This document shows, piece after piece, positions 1 through 8,411 of a stretch of DNA of 64,000 bases. A program made the translations under genes and the position numbers. The notes under the pieces were generated by a model. It was not told where the DNA came from. It saw only the letters and a program-made list of their open reading frames with translations, and searched no databases. This DNA comes from Paraburkholderia ferrariae NBRC 106233 (GTDB taxonomy: Bacteria > Pseudomonadota > Gammaproteobacteria > Burkholderiales > Burkholderiaceae), in NCBI RefSeq assembly GCF_000685035.1, contig NZ_BAYB01000009.1, positions 62,001 to 126,000 of the forward strand. Direction: 5' to 3'. Each line of letters begins with the position of its first letter. Position 1 is the first letter of the stretch.

Positions 1-1
1 G

Positions 2-559
2 CGGGGCATTCCCGTGATCCTGCTGACGGGCGCCGACGATCTCGCCACACGTCTGGACGGATTCGACAGCGGCGCGGTGGACTTCGTGACCAAGCCCTAC
101 GAGCCCGCGGAGATGATCGCGCGTATCCGCGTGCACCTGAGACGTTCCGCCCATGCCGATGCCCACGCATTGCCGGATCTCGGCCATTCGGCGGACGCCT
201 CGCTCGTGCGCGCGGCGCTTCAGTATCTGGCGGCCAATCTGAGCGATCCGCCTTCGCTCGACAACCTGGCCCGGCGTCTCGGGACGCACGAGAAGCGGCT
301 GTCGCGCGCTTTTCGTGAACATCTGGGCCAGAGCGTGTTCGAGCACCTGCGCGAGAAGCGGCTTGATCAATCGCAATACCTGCTCACTTATACGTCGCTC
401 AGCATTGCCGCTATTGCCGACGAAACCGGTTTTTCGAGCGCGGCGAATTTCGCCACTGCATTCCGGCGGCGATTCCTCAAAACGCCTTCCGAGTACCGGC
501 GGGAAATGCAGCAGAATGGAGCCGGTCAGTCGGAGTCGTTCGAAGCGATAGAAAAATGA
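2..559 (+). CDS. Response regulator with AraC-type output domain (5' partial)
   Basis: The open frame runs in from outside the window, so the N-terminus is missing. What remains starts inside a receiver domain: the beta-4/alpha-4 segment IPVILLTGADD and then the conserved switch lysine in FVTKPYEP. After a short linker comes an AraC/XylS double helix-turn-helix, about residues 60-165, with the usual second-helix pattern (IADETGFSSAANFATAFRRRF..TPSEYRR). Proteins of this build are two-component regulators that bind DNA when phosphorylated. The partner kinase would lie upstream, outside the window. The target is unknown. Confidence 0.85.
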   Translation, partial: RGIPVILLTGADDLATRLDGFDSGAVDFVTKPYEPAEMIARIRVHLRRSAHADAHALPDLGHSADASLVRAALQYLAANLSDPPSLDNLARRLGTHEKRLSRAFREHLGQSVFEHLREKRLDQSQYLLTYTSLSIAAIADETGFSSAANFATAFRRRFLKTPSEYRREMQQNGAGQSESFEAIEK

Positions 560-958
560 TGCGTGGCCGCCCGGCGCATTGAATGCGCATTCATTCTTGA
601 TTGCACAAAAAAAAAGGACACCCCTGAAGGTGTCCTGAAAGAGGGCTCTACATTTACCTGGCCACAGGCTTGGTCAGCCCCTACCCAGGCCCGGCAAGTG
701 TGCCGTTCAACCCCGACCCGGTCAATCGATTTCCGCGAATGAAAAGAAACGTCTGCGCAATCAAACGCGGCAATTCCGTCAGCTTTCGCTGTGTCATTTT
801 TTAAGGGGATTTAATTCCCTCTTTCGGTTGCCAGTCGAAACATTTTCTATTGGATTTATCACAGCCTACCCGTAGGGAGGGTTCAGTCTTTAATGGGTTG
901 TCATGTCAATGCGCCCGCAACGACCCCGCAAAGAAATGCCCTCTATCCCGGCACCCTC
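560..958. other. 399-bp intergenic region, possible small RNA on the minus strand
   Basis: No convincing gene on either strand. It holds a minus-strand terminator at 607-635 that lies 323 bp beyond the last gene of the minus-strand operon. Between them the minus strand can form several short hairpins, for example GGCA-N4-TGCC near 690-705 and CCTAC-cc-GTAGG near 865-880. This could be a long 3' untranslated region or a separate small RNA. I recognise no known RNA family. Confidence 0.3.
607..635 (-). terminator. Rho-independent terminator for the minus-strand glp-like operon
   Basis: GGACACC (616-622) and GGTGTCC (629-635) pair around a 6-nt loop. The plus strand has nine A directly before the stem (607-615), which reads as nine T after the stem on the minus strand. 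That polarity fits termination of transcription coming from the operon at 959-8098. Confidence 0.8.
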
Positions 959-1261
959 TCACGCCTCGTTGACCATATGGCTCGTCACTTCGCGCCGCTC
1001 CAGCAGCGGCACAATGGATTGGAGGCCAAGGCGCTGGAAATGCGCCGTCTCGCGATGCCCGGCAAGTCCGCTCGCGTCGCTGTACTGCTCGAGTATCACG
1101 AAGTGGTCGGGAATGGCCGGCGAGCGGAAATAGTCGTAGTAGAGATTCTTCGGCTCGCCGCGCGTGGCCACGGCCAGTTCTCCCAGCAGGGCCGCGACAC
1201 TCTCGCCATGGCCCGGCTTGACGTGGTAATGCGCGATCACCTGCAAATAGGTCTTCGCCAT
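959..1261 (-). CDS. Antibiotic-biosynthesis-monooxygenase (ABM) domain protein
   Basis: 100 residues, the usual size of a single ABM (YgiN-like) ferredoxin-like fold. It opens with LQVIAHYHVKPGH, typical of the first strand, and has the FVILEQYSD strand and H-rich helix (HRETAHFQRL) of the family. Members are dimeric quinol monooxygenases or small oxygenases; the substrate cannot be told. It is the last gene of the minus-strand glp-like operon, 24 bp after the GlpP-like gene, with AGGAG 6 nt before its ATG. Confidence 0.8.
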   Translation of the reverse strand: MAKTYLQVIAHYHVKPGHGESVAALLGELAVATRGEPKNLYYDYFRSPAIPDHFVILEQYSDASGLAGHRETAHFQRLGLQSIVPLLERREVTSHMVNEA

Positions 1262-1285
1262 GAGTCGCTCCTGAAATCGTGCTGT

Positions 1286-1861
1286 TCAACGTTCGAGTTT
1301 CATGTTCCACATCGCGCTCTCGCTCGTCGAAACGGCAATCGCGCCGCCCTTGAGCGCTTCGAGCGCATCCGCCTCGTTGCAGACGAACCCCGAGGCCACG
1401 ATGGGCGGCAGCGCGCTGCGGTCCTGCTGGGAGAGGCGCGCGAGCATGGGAGCCGGCATCAACTGCACGATGTTCGGATCGCTCTGCTCGAGCGCCTTCA
1501 CGCTGCGCGGCCAGGTGGAGCGGTCCGTCACGAACACCTTCTGGATCGTGACGAGGCCCGCACGGTTGCCGCGCTGGATCGTGGCCACCCGGGTGGAAAC
1601 GAGGCTCGTCACGCCGATATCGGCCAGGTACTCCACGCCGCCCTTGTCCTGCGAAAGGCCGTCGCAACTGTCGATATTGACGATCACGTATTTGGCCGCC
1701 TTCGCGAGCGCCGCGACCACCCGGTGCAGCTTGCGCAGATCGACGTTCGCGACGATGGCCACCTCCGCCGCGCTCGTCACGAAATCGTCGAACTGCTCTA
1801 CGCCGTAGAGCGTCGCGATGACCGGATGGCGGGCGAGTCGCGCCCCGAGTGACATATCCAT
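1286..1861 (-). CDS. GlpP-type glycerol-3-phosphate-responsive antiterminator
   Basis: 191 residues covering the whole GlpP family, a TIM-barrel-like fold. Visible family features are the early HPVIATLYG, the VNIDSCDGLSQDKGG segment, the TVQK-like TIQKVFVTDR strand and the C-terminal PPIVASGFVCNEADALEALKGGAIAVSTS. In Bacillus GlpP binds glycerol-3-phosphate and leader RNA to prevent termination in glp genes. Its place inside an operon with kinase and dehydrogenase genes suggests it senses the phosphorylated intermediate of this pathway. It follows the flavoenzyme gene by 9 bp. No other regulator is encoded in the operon. Confidence 0.85.
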   Translation of the reverse strand: MDMSLGARLARHPVIATLYGVEQFDDFVTSAAEVAIVANVDLRKLHRVVAALAKAAKYVIVNIDSCDGLSQDKGGVEYLADIGVTSLVSTRVATIQRGNRAGLVTIQKVFVTDRSTWPRSVKALEQSDPNIVQLMPAPMLARLSQQDRSALPPIVASGFVCNEADALEALKGGAIAVSTSESAMWNMKLER

Positions 1862-1870
1862 GTAGATCGG

Positions 1871-3421
1871 TTACTTCGCTTCGTGTTCGAGCGTATCGGT
1901 CAGGCCGAGCTTGCCCGGGTTGAGAATGTTCTTCGGGTCCAGCGTGCGCTTGATCGCCTCCAGCAGCGGGAAGGCGCTGCCGAGCGAATCGCGCATGTAG
2001 GGCGCGCGCAGCAGACCTACGCCGTGGTGGTGGCTCAGCGTCGCATTGTATTGGATGATCACGCGGTTCGCGGCATCCCACGCGGTGCGATACCAGTGCG
2101 CGCGGTCGGCCACCTCTACGTCGCCGCGCAGCGAGAAGTACAGGCAGGCGCCATCGACATAGGCATGCGACTGGTGCGCGGACCCGGCGAGCGTGCCCGG
2201 CACCGCGTTGATGGCCTTCACCACGTCGTCGTAGATCCCCGCGAGATCCTTCCAGGGGCCGATCATTTCGAGCGTATCCGCCACGAGGCCGGGACTGCGT
2301 TTGAAGCCCTCCGCGCTCTTGCCGGTGAGGTAGCGCGTGTCGAGCCACTTCTCGAAGATCGCGCCTTCGTCGAGTTTTTCGCCGAGCGTTTTGCACACGC
2401 GCTCGCTGATCGCGAGTACGGCATCCACCCTCTCGCGCGGGCCTTCGTCCGCCACGAGCAGCACGTTCGTCTCGGGCAGCCCGAACTGCAAGCCGCTTTC
2501 GAGTTCGTCGTAGAGCCGCAGCGCCGCCGGATTGGCGCCGCCTTGCAGAATTTCGCGGCACGCTTCCAGGCCCTTCGCAAACGAGCTGAAACCGTAGGCG
2601 ATCGCACGCCCATAGTCGGGCAGACGGTGCAGCTTCAGGCGCACGCGCACGATCACGCCCAGGGTGCCTTCGGAGCCGATGAAGAGCTGCTGGAGGTCCG
2701 GCCCCACCGCCGCGCGCGAGTAACCGCCGAGCGTGACGAGGCGCCCATCCGCGAGCACCACGTCCATGCCGAACACCATGTCTTCGATTTTGCCGTAGCG
2801 CGTGGAAAGCTGCCCCGCGCCACGACATGCCACCCAGCCGCCCACGGTGCTGATCGCATAAGAGGACGGCCAGTGGCCGAGGGTCATGCGATACTCGCGC
2901 TGGATCGTCTCTTCGAAGATGTCGCCGAACATGCCGGCTTCGACTTCCACGATCTGGCTCTCGCGGTCGAAGCCCAGTAGCCGCTTCAGTCCGCACACGT
3001 CCAGCACGATACCGCCGCGCACCGGGAGCGCTGCGCCCGTCACGTTGCTGCGGCCCGCCGATGGCGTGACCGGAATCGCCGCTTCGTGCGCAAAGCGCAT
3101 CACCGCCTGCACCTGCTCCACGCTCGAAACGCGCACCACGACCGCATGCGGCGTCGCCGGCTTGCCGCCCGTTTCGGCGATCATCGTGCGCGCCCACCAG
3201 TCGCGCGTGCAGGCCACCACGTCCGGCGTCGCCACGAGCACTTCGTCCGCGAGCGTGCCGAGCCTATCGATCTGTTGCGCGGTGAGCCGCACCGGGTCGC
3301 GCTGGAGACCGGCTTCGGTGCCGGTTTCCTTGAGCGAGGCCGACCATGCGGGCGGTGTAGGCGCACCGACGATATAGTTGCCACGGTTATAGCCACGCTT
3401 GATTGCTTCCTTGCTGATCAT
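1871..3421 (-). CDS. FAD-binding oxidase resembling alkylglycerone-phosphate synthase
   Basis: 516 residues. The N-terminal half is a PCMH-type FAD domain (TPSAGRSNVTGAALP, then GHWPSSYAISTVGGWVACRGAGQ), and the C-terminal half is a GlcD/AGPS cap domain. The motif LSHHHGVGLLR, with histidines 464-466, matches the AGPS signature rather than lactate or glycolate oxidases, and IEDMVFGMDVVLADG also fits. AGPS swaps an acyl chain for an alkyl chain on dihydroxyacetone phosphate. Whether this bacterial homologue makes or breaks an ether bond is unknown. Its ATG overlaps the stop codon of the dehydrogenase gene (ATGA), so the two are translationally coupled. Confidence 0.8.
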   Translation of the reverse strand: MISKEAIKRGYNRGNYIVGAPTPPAWSASLKETGTEAGLQRDPVRLTAQQIDRLGTLADEVLVATPDVVACTRDWWARTMIAETGGKPATPHAVVVRVSSVEQVQAVMRFAHEAAIPVTPSAGRSNVTGAALPVRGGIVLDVCGLKRLLGFDRESQIVEVEAGMFGDIFEETIQREYRMTLGHWPSSYAISTVGGWVACRGAGQLSTRYGKIEDMVFGMDVVLADGRLVTLGGYSRAAVGPDLQQLFIGSEGTLGVIVRVRLKLHRLPDYGRAIAYGFSSFAKGLEACREILQGGANPAALRLYDELESGLQFGLPETNVLLVADEGPRERVDAVLAISERVCKTLGEKLDEGAIFEKWLDTRYLTGKSAEGFKRSPGLVADTLEMIGPWKDLAGIYDDVVKAINAVPGTLAGSAHQSHAYVDGACLYFSLRGDVEVADRAHWYRTAWDAANRVIIQYNATLSHHHGVGLLRAPYMRDSLGSAFPLLEAIKRTLDPKNILNPGKLGLTDTLEHEAK

Positions 3422-5097
3422 TCGCTGTCTCCCATCAGAACGGATTTTTCGTGCTCGACCGAAGCGACGTAGTCGCGCACCTGGCTTGCGACTGTGTCGG
3501 CGGACAGGCCGAGTTCGGATTGCAGAATTTCACCTACGCGCGCCGCGGCTTGCGCCGACGCGTCGCGTGCCATGAGACGCGCGCGCATGCGGCGCGAGAG
3601 CACGTCGTCCACGCTGCCCGCCAGTTCGTGGCGCACGGCATAGAGCACTTCGGCTTCGGTATAGGGCAGCCCTTCGACCACGGGCTTGACGAGGCGCGGG
3701 TCGGCCTGAAGCAGATCGCTCACGAAGCGCGCTTCGGTGCCGTAGCGCTCGCCCAGATGCGCGCCCAGGCCGCCCGAGGCGACGATAGCCTGCGCGTCGT
3801 AGCCCGCCGCGCCGAGCAGGTAAGCCGAGCGCGTCGAACAGCGGCGATGCTGGCCGATCACCTTCTGTGCCGCGTCGATGGTCTGCTCGGCCATATGGCG
3901 CGAGGTCGTGAGCTTGCCGCCCACAATCGTGACGAGACCATCCGGCGCGGTATGTATCTCGTGATTGCGCTTCATCTCCAGCGTCTTGCCGCCCGGCGGC
4001 CCCACGAGGGGGCGGCAGCCGGCAATGCTGCCCACCACGTCCTCGGCGCACAGATCGGTCTTGAGCGCGGAGCGCGCGCCCTCCAGCAGGAAATCGAGTT
4101 CCTGGCGCGTGCAGTACACGTCGTCGAGATTGCCGTCGTAGTCTTCGTCAGTTGTCCCAAGGTACGAGACGTTGCCCCAACGCGTGATGGTGGCGCGGCG
4201 GCTGCGGCCCGGCACGGGTATCGTCACCGTGCAGTCGTTGCGGATCTTCAGCCAGGGAATCGCCACGTGCACGCCCTTCGCGGGCCGGATCTGCAGCGCT
4301 GCGGTGTCGCCCTTCCTGGCCCCGCTCCAGTCGCGCAGCCACACGCCCGTGGCCATGATCACCACGCCCGCCCGCACACGCCGCTCGCGGCCGTCCGCCT
4401 GCACGATCGCACCGTCCACCTTGCCCTGCCCGTTGCGCGTGAGCTCCACCACCTTCGCGTGATTGACGACCGCCGCGCCGTGGAACGCCGCCGTGCGCGC
4501 CAGCGTGAGCGTGAGCCGCGCGTCGTCCACGCGGGCGTCGAAGTACAGGAAACCGCCCTTGAGATGAGCTTCGTTGAAGGTCGGGCAATGCGAAAGCACC
4601 TCGGCCTTCGTGAGCTTCTGGTGCAGAATGCCTTCGCGCCAGCCGCCGGCAATGTCGTAGGTCCACAGCAGGCTTTCGAATGCTTTCGCGAGGCGCGGAT
4701 CGAATACGCCATCCTTCTCCAGCACCGGAAAAAGAAACGGCAGGCGCTGCACGAGATGGCGCGCATTTCTGCGCAAGCGCTGGCGCTCCAGCAGCGAATG
4801 ACGCACGAGGCCCAGATTGCCCTGCTCGATATAGCGCAGGCCCCCATGCACCATTTTCGACGACTTCGACGAGGTGCCCGAGGCGAAGTCGCTCTTTTCG
4901 ATCAGCGCCACGCGATAGCCGCGCAGGCTCGCATCGAGCGCCGCGTACGCCCCCGTCACCCCGCCGCCCACGATAACGATGTCGAATGCTTCGCTTTGCA
5001 GCCGGTCAAGCTGTTCCGCACGCACGAGCCGAAGCGGCTCGGTTGCGGTCAGCTTCGCGCGTTCGCGATTGGCATTTCTGGATGGCATCCACAGCAT
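3418..5097 (-). CDS. glpD: Glycerol-3-phosphate dehydrogenase-like FAD oxidoreductase
   Basis: 559 residues from the chosen start. The frame is open further upstream, but AGGAG lies 9 nt before ATG at 5097. Residues 39-49 form the dinucleotide-binding strand IVIVGGGVTGA, followed by SSKSSKMVHGGLRYIEQG, a GlpD/GlpA signature, and a C-terminal GlpA-type cap domain. GlpD oxidises sn-glycerol-3-phosphate to dihydroxyacetone phosphate and passes electrons to quinone. Length is close to that of other GlpD proteins. The true substrate may be a related polyol phosphate, given the unusual neighbours. Confidence 0.85.
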   Translation of the reverse strand: MLWMPSRNANRERAKLTATEPLRLVRAEQLDRLQSEAFDIVIVGGGVTGAYAALDASLRGYRVALIEKSDFASGTSSKSSKMVHGGLRYIEQGNLGLVRHSLLERQRLRRNARHLVQRLPFLFPVLEKDGVFDPRLAKAFESLLWTYDIAGGWREGILHQKLTKAEVLSHCPTFNEAHLKGGFLYFDARVDDARLTLTLARTAAFHGAAVVNHAKVVELTRNGQGKVDGAIVQADGRERRVRAGVVIMATGVWLRDWSGARKGDTAALQIRPAKGVHVAIPWLKIRNDCTVTIPVPGRSRRATITRWGNVSYLGTTDEDYDGNLDDVYCTRQELDFLLEGARSALKTDLCAEDVVGSIAGCRPLVGPPGGKTLEMKRNHEIHTAPDGLVTIVGGKLTTSRHMAEQTIDAAQKVIGQHRRCSTRSAYLLGAAGYDAQAIVASGGLGAHLGERYGTEARFVSDLLQADPRLVKPVVEGLPYTEAEVLYAVRHELAGSVDDVLSRRMRARLMARDASAQAAARVGEILQSELGLSADTVASQVRDYVASVEHEKSVLMGDSE

Positions 5098-5114
5098 GTA
5101 GTTCGTTCTCCTGC

Positions 5115-6638
5115 TCAAGCTTGGTCGAATTGCGCCGCGTGCGCGAGCTCCGCCTCCACGCGGGCGCGCCAGGTTGCGCGGCGGTGCGTGCGGGTTTCCG
5201 GCGAGGCATTGGGTTCGAACACCGCATCGGTGGCGAGCGTCGCGCGCGCCTCGTCCAGCGAGTCCCACAGCAGCCCCGAGGCGCCCGCCAGAAAGGCCGC
5301 GCCGCGCAGGCTCGCGCGGTCGCTTTCCGCCATGCGGCGCACCGGCACGCCGCACAGATCGGCCTGCATCTGCAGCAGCGTATCGCTACCCGAAAGGCCG
5401 CCGCCGACGATGAGTTCCCCCGTCGCGACATCCGCCACTGCCTCGTTGGCCTCCACGCAGAGCGCGACCGACTGCGCGATGCCTTCGAGAATCGCGTAGG
5501 CAATCTCGGCCTGCGTGGTGGCAATGGAGATGCCGCAGAGCGACGCGCGTGCCGCGGGTTCGAGCTTCGGCACGCGCAGGCCCGTGAGCGCGGGCAGGAA
5601 CGCAACGCCGCGTGACGACGCGACCGTGGCGGCCTGGGCGGCAATCGCCTTCGGGTCGTCGAACCAGCGCAGCTTCTCGCAGATCCAGTTCAGCGCGGAA
5701 CCCGTGGTCGGCACGAACGTTTCGAGCGAGAAGTGCGAGACGCCGCCGTGGCGGCGCGCGGTCATCACGAGCGTGCCGTCGTGGCCCGCCGTTGCGGGCG
5801 GCAGCGCCGTGCCGATCAGGAGATCGACGAAGCTGCCGGTGCCGTGCACGCACATCGACTGCCCGCGGTCGAGACAGCCGAGCCCGACGCCGCCCGCAAG
5901 CTGATCGCCGGCACACGCGAGAATCGGCACGTCGATGCCGAGCAGGTCCGCGCGCGTGCGGCCGAACGTATCGGCATCCTCGCGCAGCGCCGGCAGCAGG
6001 TCCGCGGGAAAGCCCAGCGCGTCGAGCCACGCGCGGTAGTAGCAGTGCCCGGCGAGCACGTAGGCGCTCGCCGAAGTCGCGTTGGTGGGCGTCGTCACGC
6101 ACGCGCCCTCGTTCGAGAGATGCCAGAGCAGCCACGTATCCATCGTGCCGAACGCAAGGCGCCGCTGGCGCTGCGCCTCTCTCACTGCGGCGGTTTCGCG
6201 CAGATGCCCCGCGGCCCACAGATACGGCGAGCGCACGCCAGCGGGCCGCCCCACGCGCTCGATCAGCGTCCGGTCCCAGTCGGGCGCGAGTTGTGCGAGC
6301 GCGTCCCGGTGGCGCGTGTCCTGCCACACCATCGCGGGCACGAGCGCCCGTCCGGTGCGCGTGTCCCACAGCACGGCCGTGGCGCGCTGCGTCGCGATGG
6401 CCAGCGCGATCACCTCCAGCCCTTCCTGTGCTGCCTGCGCGAGCGTGGCGCGGCACACTTCCAGCGTTTTTTCGAGCGTGACGTTCGCGTCCTGCTCGAC
6501 CACGCCGGGCTGCGGGCTCTCCACCCGCAACGAACGGTACGCGAGGCACGACACGCGGCCCTTCGCATCGACCACTGCGGCGCGAGTGCCCGACGTTCCT
6601 TCATCGATGGCGAGTATGACTCGCTGCTGCTGGCTCAT
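5115..6638 (-). CDS. glpK: Glycerol-kinase-like FGGY family carbohydrate kinase
   Basis: 507 residues, the normal length of glycerol kinase. It starts with the phosphate-1 motif (DEGTSGTRA, residues 12-20) and has the ATP-binding region CAGDQLAGGVGLGCLDRGQ, the HGTGSFVDL loop and the late GELIVGGGLSGSDTLLQMQADLCGVPV that typifies FGGY kinases. It would phosphorylate glycerol or a similar polyol in the cytoplasm, feeding the dehydrogenase downstream (17 bp gap). Its start overlaps the stop of the transporter gene by 4 bp. The symbol is tentative because FGGY substrates are hard to tell from sequence. Confidence 0.8.
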   Translation of the reverse strand: MSQQQRVILAIDEGTSGTRAAVVDAKGRVSCLAYRSLRVESPQPGVVEQDANVTLEKTLEVCRATLAQAAQEGLEVIALAIATQRATAVLWDTRTGRALVPAMVWQDTRHRDALAQLAPDWDRTLIERVGRPAGVRSPYLWAAGHLRETAAVREAQRQRRLAFGTMDTWLLWHLSNEGACVTTPTNATSASAYVLAGHCYYRAWLDALGFPADLLPALREDADTFGRTRADLLGIDVPILACAGDQLAGGVGLGCLDRGQSMCVHGTGSFVDLLIGTALPPATAGHDGTLVMTARRHGGVSHFSLETFVPTTGSALNWICEKLRWFDDPKAIAAQAATVASSRGVAFLPALTGLRVPKLEPAARASLCGISIATTQAEIAYAILEGIAQSVALCVEANEAVADVATGELIVGGGLSGSDTLLQMQADLCGVPVRRMAESDRASLRGAAFLAGASGLLWDSLDEARATLATDAVFEPNASPETRTHRRATWRARVEAELAHAAQFDQA

Positions 6639-8098
6639 CGCCGGGAATCCTCCATGACCGGGTTGAGGAAGGCGTCGGCTTGACGGTCGTCGCCTTCGAA
6701 TTGCGGCGCATCGGGCTCGTTATCGGGCGTGACGGTGCTGCGCGTGGGATCCCAGCGGATCGCGAAGCAGATCACGCTCGCGACGCACGGCACGACCGCG
6801 AGAATGAGAAACGTGTGTTCGAGCCCATAGCGCTCGCGGAACAACGGAAAGACGAGCAGCCCGAGCGCGGCGCCGATCGAGCCCAGCGCGCCGACCACAC
6901 CGTTCGCGCCCGCGCGCAATTCGCTGCGAAACGAGAGCGAAGAAAGGCTCTTGCCGTTGGCACCGGGCCCCACCGAGTGAAACAAGATGAAGAGCGACGG
7001 CACGACCACGGACATCCACATCGGCAGCTTCGCTCCATAGAGTCCGAGCACGAGCAGCATGGCGAACACGGCGGCAAAGCCGATAGCCGAGGCGCGCCGC
7101 AACCCGATCCAGCGGCCCACGAGCGGCGACATGAAACCGCCCGCGATGCCGAACACGTTGAAGAGCAGCGCGCCGAGCGTCGCATAAACGAAGTCCTTGC
7201 CGAAGAGCGCCGCGCTGATGAGCGGCAGATACCAGCCAATCGCAAAGTATTCGAGCGACTGGCCGATCTGCACGGTGGCGGCAAGCAAGGTGCGCGGAAG
7301 ATAGATGCCGCGAAAGATCAGTGCGACGTTCGCGAGGCCGCGCCGTGCCTGGTTCAGCACCGGCACGCGCTCCTCAACCGGAGCGGCGACGAAGCTGCGC
7401 CCATAGATGCGGGTCATGGCCGCGGCCGCATCCACGACCCGTTCCTTGCGCGCGAGCCAGGTGGGGCTCTCCACGAGCAAGAGCACCTGGAGCACGAGAA
7501 TCGCCACGCTGAATACGGCGGTGGCCGCAATCGAATAGCGCCAGATGGCATCGCCCACCTGCCACGAGTGAAACAGCAGCGCGAGCACGAGGTTCAGGCA
7601 GACGGCCGTGTACCACATGCCCTGCCACGCATTGAGGCGGCTTTTCAGGTGCGCCGGCGTGAATTCGGCGAGCATCGCCATGGCGATGGCGAAGTCGATG
7701 CCATAAGCCATGCCGACAAAGAAACGGCCGGCGAGCACGACTTCGAAGCCCGGCGCGAACATGACGAGCAACGCGCCTGCGAGCGCCAATACCTTCGCGA
7801 GCACGAGGGGCCTGACGCGCCCCCAACGGTCGGCCATCCACCCGCCGATGGGATTGAATGCAATGGCCACCCACGAAGCGAACGACGTCATGAGCGCGAC
7901 TTCGGCCGCGTCGAGACGCAGGTCGCGCGTCATCGGCGCGAGGCCGGCGCTCAAGGCGGAATTGGAGAATGCGTCGAGAAACAGGCCACCCAGTGCGAGC
8001 CACCAGATGATGCCGGCGCGGCCGGCTATGCCCGAACAGGAATCGATAAAGGCTATGACGTCGTCGACGCCACGAATTTTGACCGCGATTGTTTGCAC
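6635..8098 (-). CDS. MFS transporter, first gene of the glp-like operon
   Basis: 487 residues with about twelve hydrophobic segments and the cytoplasmic MFS loop motif (GGWMADRWGRVRPL) after the second helix. I chose GTG at 8098 because AGGAG stands 7 nt before it. An upstream in-frame ATG at 8161 would put the coding start inside a long palindrome and has no ribosome site. It probably imports the substrate of the downstream kinase. It belongs to the sugar/organic-acid symporter branch; the exact solute is unknown. Confidence 0.8.
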   Translation of the reverse strand: MQTIAVKIRGVDDVIAFIDSCSGIAGRAGIIWWLALGGLFLDAFSNSALSAGLAPMTRDLRLDAAEVALMTSFASWVAIAFNPIGGWMADRWGRVRPLVLAKVLALAGALLVMFAPGFEVVLAGRFFVGMAYGIDFAIAMAMLAEFTPAHLKSRLNAWQGMWYTAVCLNLVLALLFHSWQVGDAIWRYSIAATAVFSVAILVLQVLLLVESPTWLARKERVVDAAAAMTRIYGRSFVAAPVEERVPVLNQARRGLANVALIFRGIYLPRTLLAATVQIGQSLEYFAIGWYLPLISAALFGKDFVYATLGALLFNVFGIAGGFMSPLVGRWIGLRRASAIGFAAVFAMLLVLGLYGAKLPMWMSVVVPSLFILFHSVGPGANGKSLSSLSFRSELRAGANGVVGALGSIGAALGLLVFPLFRERYGLEHTFLILAVVPCVASVICFAIRWDPTRSTVTPDNEPDAPQFEGDDRQADAFLNPVMEDSRR

Positions 8099-8149
8099 AA
8101 GCCGTCTCCTGGTTATTTCTGCAAGAGGGCCCATGCAATTGCTTCGCGC

Positions 8150-8180
8150 ATAAGAGACCATCTTACAGATAGTCTCTTAT
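8150..8180 (-). promoter_or_regulatory. Long palindrome between promoter and MFS gene
   Basis: ATAAGAGAC (8150-8158) and GTCTCTTAT (8172-8180) are perfect 9-bp arms. Inside them ATCT and AGAT also pair, giving almost 15-bp arms broken by one mismatch. It lies about 17 bp downstream of the -10 box and upstream of the GTG start, so it is either a repressor operator or a leader RNA hairpin. No T-run follows, so it is not a simple terminator. Confidence 0.6.
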
Positions 8181-8196
8181 CTAGATCTGCCGACGT

Positions 8197-8226
8197 AGAT
8201 TACGGTGTGCGCTGACAGTGTGTCAA
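8197..8226 (-). promoter_or_regulatory. Sigma-70-type promoter of the glp-like operon
   Basis: On the minus strand TTGACA (8226-8221) and TAATCT (8202-8197) are separated by 18 bp. The -35 is a perfect consensus match. Transcription would start near 8190, just before the palindrome, leaving a leader of about 90 nt. Confidence 0.65.
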
Positions 8227-8364
8227 GGAATTATTCGGGCGCGGGGCCTGGGGTTTTTATCGAGGCGACCCGGTCTTGACCGTGCGCGGCACCAAGGCTC
8301 TCGCATCGCCATGATCGACCCCGGGCAACCTGAGAAATTACTTCGGAGTCCCGTATTTCTTGCC

Positions 8365-8398
8365 AAAAAAGAAGAATCCGCCTTGCGGCGGACTCTTC
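8365..8398 (-). terminator. Rho-independent terminator after the DUF3443 gene
   Basis: On the minus strand GAAGAGTCCGCC and GGCGGATTCTTC pair around GCAA and are followed by six T. It lies 14 bp after the stop codon of the DUF3443 lipoprotein gene. The remaining 8099-8411 interval holds only this and the operon promoter region. Confidence 0.9.
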
Positions 8399-8411
8399 CT
8401 TGGGTTCTACC

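Noticed and set aside
906-3197. Very long open frame on the minus strand in another phase, and similar long antisense frames at 3451-5499, 15980-18319, 20240-21220 and 36006-38093.
   Set aside because: They lie over genes with clear family motifs, have Arg/Ala/His-rich translations with no domain pattern and arise from third-position GC bias.
8099-8161. ATG at 8161 as start of the MFS gene.
   Set aside because: It falls inside the palindrome and has no ribosome site, while GTG 8098 has AGGAG at the right distance.
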